A DNA stretch of 64,000 nucleotides from Halomonas sp. SpR8 (GTDB lineage Bacteria; Pseudomonadota; Gammaproteobacteria; Pseudomonadales; Halomonadaceae). Positions within the stretch are counted from its first letter, which is position 1; every line of letters begins with the position of its first letter. The stretch spans positions 620,001-684,000 of the forward strand of contig NZ_JAUAMC010000001.1 in NCBI RefSeq assembly GCF_031010195.1, in the 5' to 3' direction. The position numbers and the translations under genes were made by a program. Below, piece by piece: positions 27,673-36,172 of this stretch. Below the pieces are notes generated by a model. The model worked only from the letters and a program-made list of their open reading frames with translations, did not search any database and was not told where the DNA came from.

Positions 27673-28464
27673 ATGAGTGTAAACGATGTCCTCCAAGGAC
27701 CTGTCCTCGAAACCCGAGGGCTGACCAAAGAGTTTCGCGGCTTTACCGCCGTGGATGATGTCAATCTGCAGGTGCAAGAAGGGCATATTCACGCGTTGAT
27801 TGGCCCCAACGGTGCTGGAAAGACCACTGTCTTTAACTTGTTGACCAAATTTTTGCCGCCTACCCATGGCGATATTTTGTACCGTGGCAAATCAATCACC
27901 AGTAAAAAATCCAACGAAATAGCTCAGCTAGGATTAGTGCGCTCATTCCAGATTTCAGCGGTATTTGCCCACATGACCGCGCTGGAAAACGTGCGTGTAG
28001 CGTTGCAGCGCAAACTGGGTACCTCGTTTCATTTCTGGAAATCCGAGAAATCCCTCGATCACTTAAACGAGCGTGCACTTGAGCTGCTTGAAGAAGTGGG
28101 ACTGCGCGAGTATGCCGATACCCTAACGGTTGAAATGCCCTACGGTCGTAAGCGCGCGCTGGAGCTAGCCACCACGCTAGCACTTGATCCCACCATGATG
28201 CTGCTCGATGAACCGACCCAGGGCATGGGGGCGGAAGATGTAGATCGCATCGTGGCGCTGATTAAGCGTGTCTCCCAGGGGCGTACCGTATTGATGGTCG
28301 AACATAATTTAAGCGTTGTTAGTCGCTTATGTGATCGGATCACCGTATTGGCGCGAGGCGCCGTGCTCGCGGAAGGCGATTACGAGACAGTTTCTCGTGA
28401 CCCGCTGGTGCGTGAAGCTTATATGGGCAGCGACGCTACGGAAGAAGAGGGAGCTCACATATGA
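27673..28464 (+). CDS. livG: Branched-chain-type ABC importer, ATPase subunit LivG
   Basis: A 263-residue cytoplasmic ATPase of the hydrophobic amino-acid uptake (HAAT) family. Walker A is GPNGAGKTT, Walker B is MMLLDEPTQGM, with H-loop VEHNLSVV. The signature region reads MPYGRKRALELATTLA, the LivG-type variant in place of LSGGQ. It is first of a five-gene importer operon and overlaps livF by 4 bases (ATGA). Placement between leucine and valine catabolic genes suggests branched-chain amino acids or their acids as substrates. Confidence 0.9.
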   Translation: MSVNDVLQGPVLETRGLTKEFRGFTAVDDVNLQVQEGHIHALIGPNGAGKTTVFNLLTKFLPPTHGDILYRGKSITSKKSNEIAQLGLVRSFQISAVFAHMTALENVRVALQRKLGTSFHFWKSEKSLDHLNERALELLEEVGLREYADTLTVEMPYGRKRALELATTLALDPTMMLLDEPTQGMGAEDVDRIVALIKRVSQGRTVLMVEHNLSVVSRLCDRITVLARGAVLAEGDYETVSRDPLVREAYMGSDATEEEGAHI

Positions 28465-29204
28465 ATACGGCTGAAGCTCAAGCGCCCGTGCAGAATTCTC
28501 TAAGCCGGGAAATGTTGCGCGTAAAGGATTTGCATGCTTATTACGGAGAATCGCACATCCTGCACGGCGTGAATTTCGATGTAAAACGCGGCGAACTTGT
28601 CACGCTGTTAGGGCGCAACGGCGCTGGCCGTAGCACTACCTTAAAATCAATTATGAACATGGTAGGACGGCGTACCGGCTCTATTGTGATTAATGGCAAC
28701 GAAACACTGCAGATGAAGCCGCACCATATACCTCGTTTGGGTATTGGCTACTGCCCCGAAGAGCGCGGTATTTTTGCTAGTTTAGATGTGCATGAAAATC
28801 TACTGCTACCCCCCACGGTTTCTTCCGGTGGCATGAGCTTAGATGAAATCTACGCCATGTTTCCTAACCTCTATGAACGGCGTCGAAGCCAAGGTACACG
28901 GCTCTCCGGCGGTGAACAGCAAATGCTGGCCATGGCGCGTATTTTGCGTACCGGCGCGCGCATGCTGTTACTCGATGAAATTACCGAAGGGCTTGCGCCG
29001 GTTATCGTTCAGAAATTGGCAGAAGTGTTGGTTCAACTTAAGGATCTTGGCATGACCATTGTGCTGGTGGAGCAGAACTTCCGCTTTGCAGCACCGTTGG
29101 CAGATCGCCACTTTGTGATGGATCACGGTCAGATTGTCGAAGAAATCAGTGCCGCGCAGCTACCCTCGCGGCGGGAACATCTCAACTCAATGCTGGGGGT
29201 ATAA
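28461..29204 (+). CDS. livF: Branched-chain-type ABC importer, ATPase subunit LivF
   Basis: Second ATPase of the importer, 247 residues. The signature is LSGGEQQMLAMARIL, Walker B is RMLLLDEITEGLAP, and the H-loop region is VLVEQNFRF (Asn in place of the usual His-like switch, common in LivF). Walker A reads GRNGAGRSTT, with arginine where lysine is canonical; some HAAT-family LivF proteins share this, so it is not evidence of inactivation by itself. It is translationally coupled to livG. Confidence 0.88.
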   Translation: MNTAEAQAPVQNSLSREMLRVKDLHAYYGESHILHGVNFDVKRGELVTLLGRNGAGRSTTLKSIMNMVGRRTGSIVINGNETLQMKPHHIPRLGIGYCPEERGIFASLDVHENLLLPPTVSSGGMSLDEIYAMFPNLYERRRSQGTRLSGGEQQMLAMARILRTGARMLLLDEITEGLAPVIVQKLAEVLVQLKDLGMTIVLVEQNFRFAAPLADRHFVMDHGQIVEEISAAQLPSRREHLNSMLGV

Positions 29205-29404
29205 CGCACCATAAAGCACGTTAGCGACTTTTTTGCTCCAAACGTACTTTTGCTCCAAACGTACTTTTCGCTCTGCTATTAACAGTAAATCGCAAACAGT
29301 AAGTTGAAAACAGTAAGTCGCATCACAACAGCTTAATAACTAAACAATAGCTGTTCAAAAAAACTGCACAAAAACAAAGAGGCCCTCAGGGCCAGGAGTC
29401 GAAC
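29205..29404 (+). repeat. Gap after livF with a tandem 17-mer and a pre-livK hairpin
   Basis: TTTTGCTCCAAACGTAC is duplicated exactly at 29231-29247 and 29248-29264. Three AACAGTAA-type units follow (about 29280-29318). A small hairpin GGCCC-tca-GGGCC (29381-29393) sits directly before the AGGAG ribosome site of the binding-protein gene and could modulate its translation or protect its mRNA. Confidence 0.65.
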
Positions 29405-30628
29405 ATGACCTTTATGAAAAAAACGCTCACTGCCAGCATTGCCGTTGCGGCCGCTTCCAGCTTTGCCATTTCCACCGCGCAGGCTGAAATGAGCGACGGT
29501 GAAATCCGTATTGGCTACTTGGCTGATATGTCCGGTACCTATCGGGATCTGGCCGGCCCGGGCGGCTTAACCGCTATGGAGATGGCGGTAGCCGACTTCG
29601 GCGGCAGCGTCAACGGTACGCCCATCGTGATTTCCAGTGCGGATGATCGTAACAGCGCTGACGTTGGTGCGAACACCGTACGCGGTTGGATCGACCAGGA
29701 TAACGTCGATATGGTCGGCGGCCTGGTAGCGTCTTCTGTGTCCATTGCGGTAACAAAGGTGCTGGAAGAGAACAACGGCCTGGGCATCGTCTCCGGCTCT
29801 GCGGCATCGAGTATTACCAACGAGCACTGCACCCCTAACCATATTCACTGGGTCTACGACACCTATCCGTTGGCTAATGGTACTGCCAAGGCCGTTGTAG
29901 AGCAGGGCGGTGACACGTGGTTTATGCTGACCGCTGACTACGCTTTTGGCCATGCGCTGGAGGCCGATGTAACCAAAGTAGTCGAAGAGAGCGGTGGTGA
30001 AATTGTCGGCGGCGTACGCCACCCATTCCCCACCAACGACTTCTCGTCGTACATTCTTCAGGCGCAAGGTTCCGGTGCGAAAATTGTTGGCTTGGCAAAT
30101 GCCGGTGCCGATACCGTTAACGCCATCACCACGGCCAGCCAGTTTGGCTTGACCCAATCCGGACAGCAGCTTGCAGGTCTGTTGATTTTCTTGAATGACG
30201 TTCACGCCCTTGGCCTGGAAGCTACTCAGAACCTGCTGCTGACTACCGGCTGGTACTGGGATATGGATGAGCAGTCCCGCGAGTGGGCGCAGCGCTATTT
30301 CGATGAAGTAGGCCGCATGCCGACCATGGTTCAAGCGGGTATTTACTCCAGCACCATGCACTACCTGAAAGCCGTTGAAGCGGCCGGCACCGACGACCCG
30401 GAAACCGTGCGCGCGCAAATGGCCGAGATGCCCATTGAAGACTTCTTTGCCCGCAACGGCACTATTCGTGAAGATGGCCGCATGATTCACGATATGTACC
30501 TGGCCCAGGTAAAAACACCCGAAGAGTCTACCGGTGAGTGGGATCTTTACGAAATCCTCAGCACCATTCCCGCCGAAGAAGCCTACCGCCCGCTGTCTGA
30601 AAGCCAGTGCAAGCTAGTGCAAAACTAG
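29405..30628 (+). CDS. Periplasmic substrate-binding protein of the LivGFHM importer
   Basis: A 407-residue Leu/Ile/Val-binding-like (type I periplasmic binding fold) protein. A signal peptide runs to SFAISTAQA with cleavage before EMSDGE. Mature features are IRIGYLADMSGTYRDLAG, DDRNSADVGANTVRGWID, GIVSGSAAS, and FMLTADYAFGHALEAD. Only two cysteines remain in the mature chain outside the leader. AGGAG 6 bases before ATG 29405 fixes the start. The ligand is not defined by sequence; relatives bind amino acids, urea or short amides. Confidence 0.85.
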   Translation: MTFMKKTLTASIAVAAASSFAISTAQAEMSDGEIRIGYLADMSGTYRDLAGPGGLTAMEMAVADFGGSVNGTPIVISSADDRNSADVGANTVRGWIDQDNVDMVGGLVASSVSIAVTKVLEENNGLGIVSGSAASSITNEHCTPNHIHWVYDTYPLANGTAKAVVEQGGDTWFMLTADYAFGHALEADVTKVVEESGGEIVGGVRHPFPTNDFSSYILQAQGSGAKIVGLANAGADTVNAITTASQFGLTQSGQQLAGLLIFLNDVHALGLEATQNLLLTTGWYWDMDEQSREWAQRYFDEVGRMPTMVQAGIYSSTMHYLKAVEAAGTDDPETVRAQMAEMPIEDFFARNGTIREDGRMIHDMYLAQVKTPEESTGEWDLYEILSTIPAEEAYRPLSESQCKLVQN

Positions 30629-30708
30629 GCTGTTCCACTGAAAGTGGCGTATAGAACCGGTTGGCGGCAGGTTGCCGCCAACTGCTTGACGGCGAGGAGA
30701 GTCGCGTT

Positions 30709-31596
30709 ATGACGATGATATTCGGCGTGCCAATGGCCGTGTTCTTGGGTCAGCTAACGCTGGGCCTTGTGAATGGCGCCTTTTACGCACTGCTTAGCCT
30801 GGGCCTGGCGGTCATCTTCGGCCTGTTGAAGATCGTCAACTTTGCCCATGGGGCGCAATACATGCTGGGGGCCTTCGCCGCGTTGTTGGGCTTTCGTTAT
30901 CTGGGGATTAATTACTGGCTGGCGCTGTTTTTAGTGCCGTTAGTCGTGGGTGCCTTTGGGGTGCTCTTGGAGCGTTTTTTGCTTCGCCGTATTGCCCATT
31001 TAGATCATCTCTATGGGCTGTTACTGACGTTCGGTTTGGCGCTGATTTTTGAGGGCACGCTGGTCAACTTCTTTGGTGTTTCCGGTGCGCGCTACGCAAC
31101 GCCGGAAATTCTGCAGGGTGGCTTGAATCTGGGCTTTATGTTCCTACCCACTTATCGCGCCTGGGTACTGGTGGCAGCGCTGGCGATGTGCCTATTTACC
31201 TGGTTTATGATCGAACGCACGCGGCTGGGGGCTTATCTGCGCGCAGGTACTGAAAACTCGCAGTTAATGCAGGCGTTTGGGGTCAATGTGCCGCTGTTGA
31301 TCACGTTAACTTACGGCTTTGGGGTTGCTTTGGCGGCTTTTGCCGGGGTACTGGCGGCGCCGCTTTATCCGGTATCGCCAACCATGGGGTCAAGCCTGCT
31401 GATCGTGGTGTTCGCAGTCGTGGTAATTGGTGGCATGGGGTCGATTCTAGGCGCCATTATTACCGGTCTCTCCATGGGGATCATCGAAGGGCTGACCAAG
31501 GTGTACTACCCCGAAGCCTCTAATACGGTGATCTTTCTTGTCATGATCCTCGTGCTCATGTTGCGCCCCGTAGGGCTGTTCGGTAAGGAGGCATGA
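30709..31596 (+). CDS. livH: Branched-chain-type ABC importer permease LivH
   Basis: Inner-membrane permease, 295 residues and about eight hydrophobic segments. Family wording includes LTLGLVNGAFYALLSLGLAV, FGLLKIVNFAHG, and the EAA-like stretch TYGFGVALAAFAGVLAAP with GMGSILGAIITGLSMGI. ATG 30709 follows GAGGAG at 9-base spacing; a longer frame upstream lacks homology. It overlaps or abuts livM. Confidence 0.9.
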   Translation: MTMIFGVPMAVFLGQLTLGLVNGAFYALLSLGLAVIFGLLKIVNFAHGAQYMLGAFAALLGFRYLGINYWLALFLVPLVVGAFGVLLERFLLRRIAHLDHLYGLLLTFGLALIFEGTLVNFFGVSGARYATPEILQGGLNLGFMFLPTYRAWVLVAALAMCLFTWFMIERTRLGAYLRAGTENSQLMQAFGVNVPLLITLTYGFGVALAAFAGVLAAPLYPVSPTMGSSLLIVVFAVVVIGGMGSILGAIITGLSMGIIEGLTKVYYPEASNTVIFLVMILVLMLRPVGLFGKEA

Positions 31597-31598
31597 AC

Positions 31599-32591
31599 AT
31601 GGCAGAATCTCAACCAATGGCGGCGCCATCCGCGGTACTTGAACGTCAAAAGCGGGCTAAATTTCGCCGTAATATGTTCTATCTGGCGTTGATTGTGGTG
31701 GGCTTGGTCGCGCCGTTTTTGGCCTATCCCGTCTTCCTGATGAAAGTGCTCTGTTTTGCACTGTTCGCCTGCGCCTTCAATCTGCTGCTTGGCTACGCGG
31801 GGCTGCTCTCTTTTGGCCATGCGGCGTTCCTGGCGTCCGGCGGTTATGTAACCGGCTATCTGTTGTCTAGCTATCCAGGGTTAACGCCAGAGCTGGGTAT
31901 TATCGCTGGCACCCTGTTAGCCACGCTGCTTGGCGTAGTGTTTGGCGTGCTCTCCATACGCCGCCAGGGCATCTATTTCGCCATGGTAACGCTGGCGCTG
32001 GCGCAGTTGATGTTCTTTGTTTACATCCAGGCGCCCTTTACCGGCGGCGAGGATGGCTTGCATGGCGTGCCCCGTGGTGAGCTGTTTGGGGTAATCAGCC
32101 TGAGCAGCAATCTGGCGATGTACTACTTTGTCTTCGCGATATTTATCTTCGGCTTCGCGCTGATTCAGCGCACGGTGCACTCGCCGTTTGGGCAGGTGCT
32201 CAAGGCGATTCGCGAAAACGAACCGCGCGCGGTATCGCTGGGCTACAACACCGACGCCTATAAGCTCGTTGCGTTTGTCATCTCCGCCGGTTTGGCGGGC
32301 TTGGCAGGCTCGACGAAAACCGTGGTTTTCCAGCTGGCTTCACTGACCGATGCGCACTGGCATATGTCCGGTGAGGTGATTCTGATGACCCTGTTGGGCG
32401 GTGTGGGCACCTTGCTTGGGCCTTTGATGGGCGCGGGAATCGTGGTCAGCCTGCAGCATATCCTGGCGCAGTCGCCGCTGGGTAACTGGGTGAGCGTGAT
32501 TCTGGGGATTATCTTTGTGGTCTGTGTGCTCAGTTTCCGTAGCGGCATCATCGGTGAACTGGACAAGATGTATCGCAAAAACTTTAAGTAA
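31599..32591 (+). CDS. livM: Branched-chain-type ABC importer permease LivM
   Basis: Second permease, 330 residues. Features are FNLLLGYAGLLSFGHAAFLASGGYV, FGVLSIRRQGIYFAMVTLALAQL, LIQRTVHSPFGQVLKAIRENEPRA, and AGLAGLAGSTKTVVF, all typical of LivM. Start ATG 31599 has AAGGAGG at 7-base spacing. ATG 31593 is also in frame and overlaps the livH stop by 4 bases, so the first codons are uncertain. It is last gene of the importer operon, followed by a terminator. Confidence 0.9.
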   Translation: MAESQPMAAPSAVLERQKRAKFRRNMFYLALIVVGLVAPFLAYPVFLMKVLCFALFACAFNLLLGYAGLLSFGHAAFLASGGYVTGYLLSSYPGLTPELGIIAGTLLATLLGVVFGVLSIRRQGIYFAMVTLALAQLMFFVYIQAPFTGGEDGLHGVPRGELFGVISLSSNLAMYYFVFAIFIFGFALIQRTVHSPFGQVLKAIRENEPRAVSLGYNTDAYKLVAFVISAGLAGLAGSTKTVVFQLASLTDAHWHMSGEVILMTLLGGVGTLLGPLMGAGIVVSLQHILAQSPLGNWVSVILGIIFVVCVLSFRSGIIGELDKMYRKNFK

Positions 32592-32646
32592 GCGCTTTTT
32601 TTAAAATAGCACTTTCTCTGTCCCGTACTGTTTGATTCTTAACGCT

Positions 32647-32670
32647 GGGCGCCGTTTGGCGCCCTTTTTT
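32647..32670 (+). terminator. Rho-independent terminator of the liv operon
   Basis: Perfect stem GGGCGCC-gttt-GGCGCCC followed by six T residues, 56 bases after the livM stop. Confidence 0.92.
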
Positions 32671-32684
32671 CTATCTAGCAGTTG

Positions 32685-32710
32685 AGCGCCTACACCTAGC
32701 GCCTACACCT
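32685..32710 (+). repeat. Tandem 13-bp duplication downstream of livM
   Basis: AGCGCCTACACCT occurs twice in exact tandem (32685-32697, 32698-32710), in the gap between the liv terminator and the valine cluster. Confidence 0.8.
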
Positions 32711-32752
32711 AAGGTCGCAAGCGCTGGCATGTTGCTTGTGGCCGAGTAAATG

Positions 32753-32768
32753 GATAAGTTAACGTAAA
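32753..32768. promoter_or_regulatory. LiuR-like box upstream of the valine cluster
   Basis: GATAAGTTAACGTAAA matches the perfect LiuR palindrome at 27397 in 13 of 16 positions, with one half-site intact (GTTAACGTAAA). It lies 54 bases before the isobutyryl-CoA dehydrogenase start. Confidence 0.65.
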
Positions 32769-32821
32769 CGTCAATTACAACGACAACAGCCAGTGTGTAG
32801 GCGCACTAGCGGAGATACGCC

Positions 32822-33976
32822 ATGAATTTTGAGCTTAATGAAGACCAGGTTGCGTTTGCCGATATGGCAAGGGCGTTCGCCCAAAACGAGCTGGAGCCCC
32901 ACGCCGCCGAGTGGGATCAAACCGCGTTCTTTCCCGTTGATGTGATTCGCAAAGCAGGCGAGCTGGGCTTTTGCTCCCTGTATGCCCCAGAAAGCGTGGG
33001 TGGGTTAGGGCTTTCGCGCCTGGATGCCAGCATCATTTTCGAGCAGCTCTCCATGGGCTGCACGTCCACCACTGCGTATCTGACCATCCACAATATGGTC
33101 ACCTGGATGCTGGCGGACTTTGGCACACCGGAAGCCGTAGAGCAGTGGGGCGCAAGGCTGGCCACGGGCGAGCTGCTGGGCTCTTATTGTTTAACCGAGC
33201 CCAATTCAGGCTCTGACGCGGCATCGTTAAAAACCACCGCCAAGCGTGATGGTGATCACTACCTGCTGACCGGCAGCAAGATGTTTATTTCCGGCGCTGG
33301 TAGCACTGACTTTCTAGTGGTCATGGCGCGCACCGGTGGCGAAGGCGCCAGTGGCGTCTCGGCGTTTGCCGTGGATGCCAAGAGTGACGGCATCAGCTAC
33401 GGGCGCAAAGAAGAGAAGATGGGCTGGAACAGCCAGCCCACGCGCATGATCACCTTTGAAGACGTGCGGGTGCCCGCCAATCACCTGCTCGGCAACGAAG
33501 GCGACGGTTTCAAGATCGCCATGAAGGGCCTCGACGGTGGCCGGATCAATATTGCCACCTGCTCCATCGGCACCGCCCAGCAGGCGATCAACAAGGCGCG
33601 GGAATATATGCGGGAGCGCAAACAGTTCGGCAAGCACTTGGCCGAGTTTCAGGCGTTGCAGTTCCGCTTGGCCGATATGGTCACCGAGCTGGTCGCCGCG
33701 CGCCAGTTAGTGCGTATGGCCGCCACCAAGCTGGATGCAGGGCACGCCGACGCCCCTACCTACTGTGCCATGGCCAAGCGCTTTGCTACCGATGTAGGTT
33801 TTAAAGTGTGCGATGAAGCGCTGCAGCTTTACGGCGGCAATGGCTATATCAAGGAGTACTCCATGGAGCGCTACGTGCGCGATACCCGGGTACACCGCAT
33901 TCTCGAAGGCACCAACGAAATTATGCGCCTGATTATCTCCCGCCGGGTGCTGGCAGACGGCGCCACCGAGCTGTAG
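32822..33976 (+). CDS. Isobutyryl-CoA dehydrogenase-like acyl-CoA dehydrogenase
   Basis: FAD-dependent dehydrogenase, 384 residues, resembling mammalian ACAD8. Features are LNEDQVAFADMARAFAQNEL, CLTEPNSGSDAASLKTTA, KMFISGAGSTDFLVVMARTG, LYGGNGYIKEYSMERYVRD, and the catalytic-base region RILEGTNEIMRLIISR, where the glutamate sits in the common C-terminal position (unlike liuA here). With the next two genes it forms a valine pathway: isobutyryl-CoA to methacrylyl-CoA. A LiuR-like box precedes it. Confidence 0.88.
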   Translation: MNFELNEDQVAFADMARAFAQNELEPHAAEWDQTAFFPVDVIRKAGELGFCSLYAPESVGGLGLSRLDASIIFEQLSMGCTSTTAYLTIHNMVTWMLADFGTPEAVEQWGARLATGELLGSYCLTEPNSGSDAASLKTTAKRDGDHYLLTGSKMFISGAGSTDFLVVMARTGGEGASGVSAFAVDAKSDGISYGRKEEKMGWNSQPTRMITFEDVRVPANHLLGNEGDGFKIAMKGLDGGRINIATCSIGTAQQAINKAREYMRERKQFGKHLAEFQALQFRLADMVTELVAARQLVRMAATKLDAGHADAPTYCAMAKRFATDVGFKVCDEALQLYGGNGYIKEYSMERYVRDTRVHRILEGTNEIMRLIISRRVLADGATEL

Positions 33977-33993
33977 GAGGATAAGGAGAGCCA

Positions 33994-35109
33994 ATGAGCA
34001 GCGTACTATTTACCGAACACCCCACCGATGATGGCCACGTCATCGGCGAGATTAAACTCAATGCCGAGCGCTCGCTGAATGCGTTAACGCTTGAAATGAT
34101 TGAACTCATGCTGCCGCGCTTAAAAGCGTGGGCTGACGACGAGCGGGTCGTGGCGATACTGCTGGATAGCGCTGGTGAAAAAGCTTTTTGTGCTGGCGGC
34201 GATGTCGTCAACCTGTATAAAACAATCACCGGTGAGGGCGACCCCAGCTTCCCCGAGCGCTTTTTCGAGACCGAGTATCGGCTCGACTTTTTGCTGCATA
34301 CCTACCCTAAGCCGGTGATCTGCTGGGGCAATGGCATTGTCATGGGTGGCGGCATGGGGCTGTTGAGTGCCAGCAGCCATCGCGTGGTAACCGAAACCTC
34401 GCGCCTGGCGATGCCCGAAGTCACTATCGGCCTCTATCCGGATGTTGGCGCCAGCTGGTTTTTGAACCGACTGCCCAACGGTGCAGGGCGCTTTTTAGCC
34501 ATGACCGGCTGCCAGATCAATGCTTCGGATGCGGTACATCTGGGATTGGCCGATCGCTGCATCGCTAGCCACCACCGGGATGTCTTGGTGCAGCAATTAA
34601 CCAGTGCAGACTGGGGGAAAGGCGAGAATACCGACGCCAATGGAGTCGTTAACCGCATTATGCGGGAGCTGGAGCAAACGTCGCAGTCAGATTTCGCCGA
34701 ATTAGAAGCCCCTGTTTATCAGCACTCCTCGCTGATTCGCGAGTTGATGGATCACGACAGCGTAGAACAAATCGTCGCCGCTATTGCGGCGGTAAAAAGT
34801 GACAATAAATGGTTTAACAAAGCGCAAAAAACGCTGACCCACGGCAGCCCGGTCTCGGTAAAGCTGATTGATGAGCAGTTAAAACGCGCCAAACATATGT
34901 CGCTGGCCGAAGTGTTCCAGTCCGAGATGGCGCTTTCAGTACAGTGCTGCCGCCACCGCGAGTTTCCTGAAGGCGTGCGCGCGCTGTTGGTCGATAAAGA
35001 TGGCCAACCGGCGTGGACCTACCCGGATGTAGCCTCTGTCGAGCAACGCTTTATAGATGAGCTGCTAGCTTCACCGTGGGATAACAACCCGCTCGCAGAT
35101 CTCAAATAA
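33994..35109 (+). CDS. 3-hydroxyisobutyryl-CoA hydrolase
   Basis: Crotonase-fold enzyme, 371 residues, that releases 3-hydroxyisobutyrate from its CoA ester in valine degradation. Features are ERSLNALTLEMIELMLPRL, KAFCAGGDVVNLYK, GIVMGGGMGLLSASSHRVVTE, and MPEVTIGLYPDVGASWFL. The extra C-terminal domain makes it longer than simple enoyl-CoA hydratases, as expected for HIBCH. GGAGG/AAGGAG precede the start, 17 bases after the dehydrogenase. A methacrylyl-CoA hydratase is not in the window. Confidence 0.88.
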   Translation: MSSVLFTEHPTDDGHVIGEIKLNAERSLNALTLEMIELMLPRLKAWADDERVVAILLDSAGEKAFCAGGDVVNLYKTITGEGDPSFPERFFETEYRLDFLLHTYPKPVICWGNGIVMGGGMGLLSASSHRVVTETSRLAMPEVTIGLYPDVGASWFLNRLPNGAGRFLAMTGCQINASDAVHLGLADRCIASHHRDVLVQQLTSADWGKGENTDANGVVNRIMRELEQTSQSDFAELEAPVYQHSSLIRELMDHDSVEQIVAAIAAVKSDNKWFNKAQKTLTHGSPVSVKLIDEQLKRAKHMSLAEVFQSEMALSVQCCRHREFPEGVRALLVDKDGQPAWTYPDVASVEQRFIDELLASPWDNNPLADLK

Positions 35110-35155
35110 CGTTTGTAACCACATAATTTTTAAAGACATAATAAGGACAACACCA

Positions 35156-36058
35156 ATGACGACTGTCGCATTTATCGGTTTAGGCAATATGGGTGGCCCA
35201 ATGGCGGCCAACCTGGCAAAAGCAGGCTTCAACGTACGCGCCTTCGATCTTTCAGAAGACGCGCTGGCGACCGCCAAATCCAACGGCTGCGAAGTGGCTT
35301 TGTCAGCCCAGGAAGCCGCTACCGAAGCGGATTATGTCATCTCCATGCTGCCTGCTGGCAAGCACGTACGCGGGCTCTATGCAGAGGGTGATACGCCGCT
35401 GTTTAAAGTTATCAAGCAGAGTGCGCTGGTGATCGACTGCTCTACCATCGACGCCGACACTGCCCGTAGCGTGGCTGCCGAAGGCGAAAAGCTGGGTATC
35501 GGCTTTGTCGATGCGCCGGTTTCCGGTGGAGTGGGCGGCGCCCAAGCGGGCACCTTGACCTTTATCGTCGGCGGCTCAGAAGCCCAGTTCGAACAGGCCA
35601 AGCCAGTGTTGGAAGCCATGGGCAAAAACATCTTCCACGCCGGCGACCATGGCGCGGGGCAGGTGGCTAAAGTGTGCAACAACATGCTGCTATCGATCTT
35701 AATGGCAGGCACCTGTGAAGCGATCAATATGGGCGTTAAAAACGGCCTGGATCCTGCGGTGCTGTCAGAAATCATGAAGCAAAGCTCCGGTGGCAACTGG
35801 GCGCTGAATGGCTATAACCCTTACCCAGGCGTGATGGAAAATGCGCCCGCGTCGAAAAACTATCAGGGCGGCTTCCAGGTCGACTTGATGATCAAGGATC
35901 TGGGACTCGCGATGGATGTCAGCCAGCTCAGCGCCTCACCCGTGCCCATGGGCTCCGCCGCCCGCTCGCTTTTTACCTTTCACAAAGCACGGGGCAACGG
36001 CAAGCTCGACTTCTCAAGCCTGATGAAGTTTTATCAGGATAAAGAGGGTGAATCGTGA
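35156..36058 (+). CDS. mmsB: 3-hydroxyisobutyrate dehydrogenase
   Basis: NAD-dependent beta-hydroxyacid dehydrogenase, 300 residues. The Rossmann N-terminus is FIGLGNMGGPMAANLAKAGF, substrate-binding DAPVSGGVGGAQAGTLTF, and catalytic Lys in GAGQVAKVCNNMLL. It oxidises 3-hydroxyisobutyrate to methylmalonate semialdehyde, completing the local valine segment. mmsA is absent from the window. AAGG lies before the ATG; the 46-bp gap suggests the same operon. Confidence 0.93.
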   Translation: MTTVAFIGLGNMGGPMAANLAKAGFNVRAFDLSEDALATAKSNGCEVALSAQEAATEADYVISMLPAGKHVRGLYAEGDTPLFKVIKQSALVIDCSTIDADTARSVAAEGEKLGIGFVDAPVSGGVGGAQAGTLTFIVGGSEAQFEQAKPVLEAMGKNIFHAGDHGAGQVAKVCNNMLLSILMAGTCEAINMGVKNGLDPAVLSEIMKQSSGGNWALNGYNPYPGVMENAPASKNYQGGFQVDLMIKDLGLAMDVSQLSASPVPMGSAARSLFTFHKARGNGKLDFSSLMKFYQDKEGES

Positions 36059-36087
36059 GGAGTAAATGGTGAGGGGAATCGCGAAAG

Positions 36088-36102
36088 GGCGGCGAAGCCG
36101 CC
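36088..36102 (+). terminator. Short GC hairpin after mmsB
   Basis: GGCGGC-gaa-GCCGCC, 6-bp arms, 30 bases after the mmsB stop. It has no U-tract, so it is only a weak terminator or mRNA-end candidate. Confidence 0.35.
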
Positions 36103-36172
36103 TCAACTTGCCACTCAAGCCCGTGCGAGGCAAACTCAACCTCCCTCTCTATGCGCAAATATAAGGACTACC

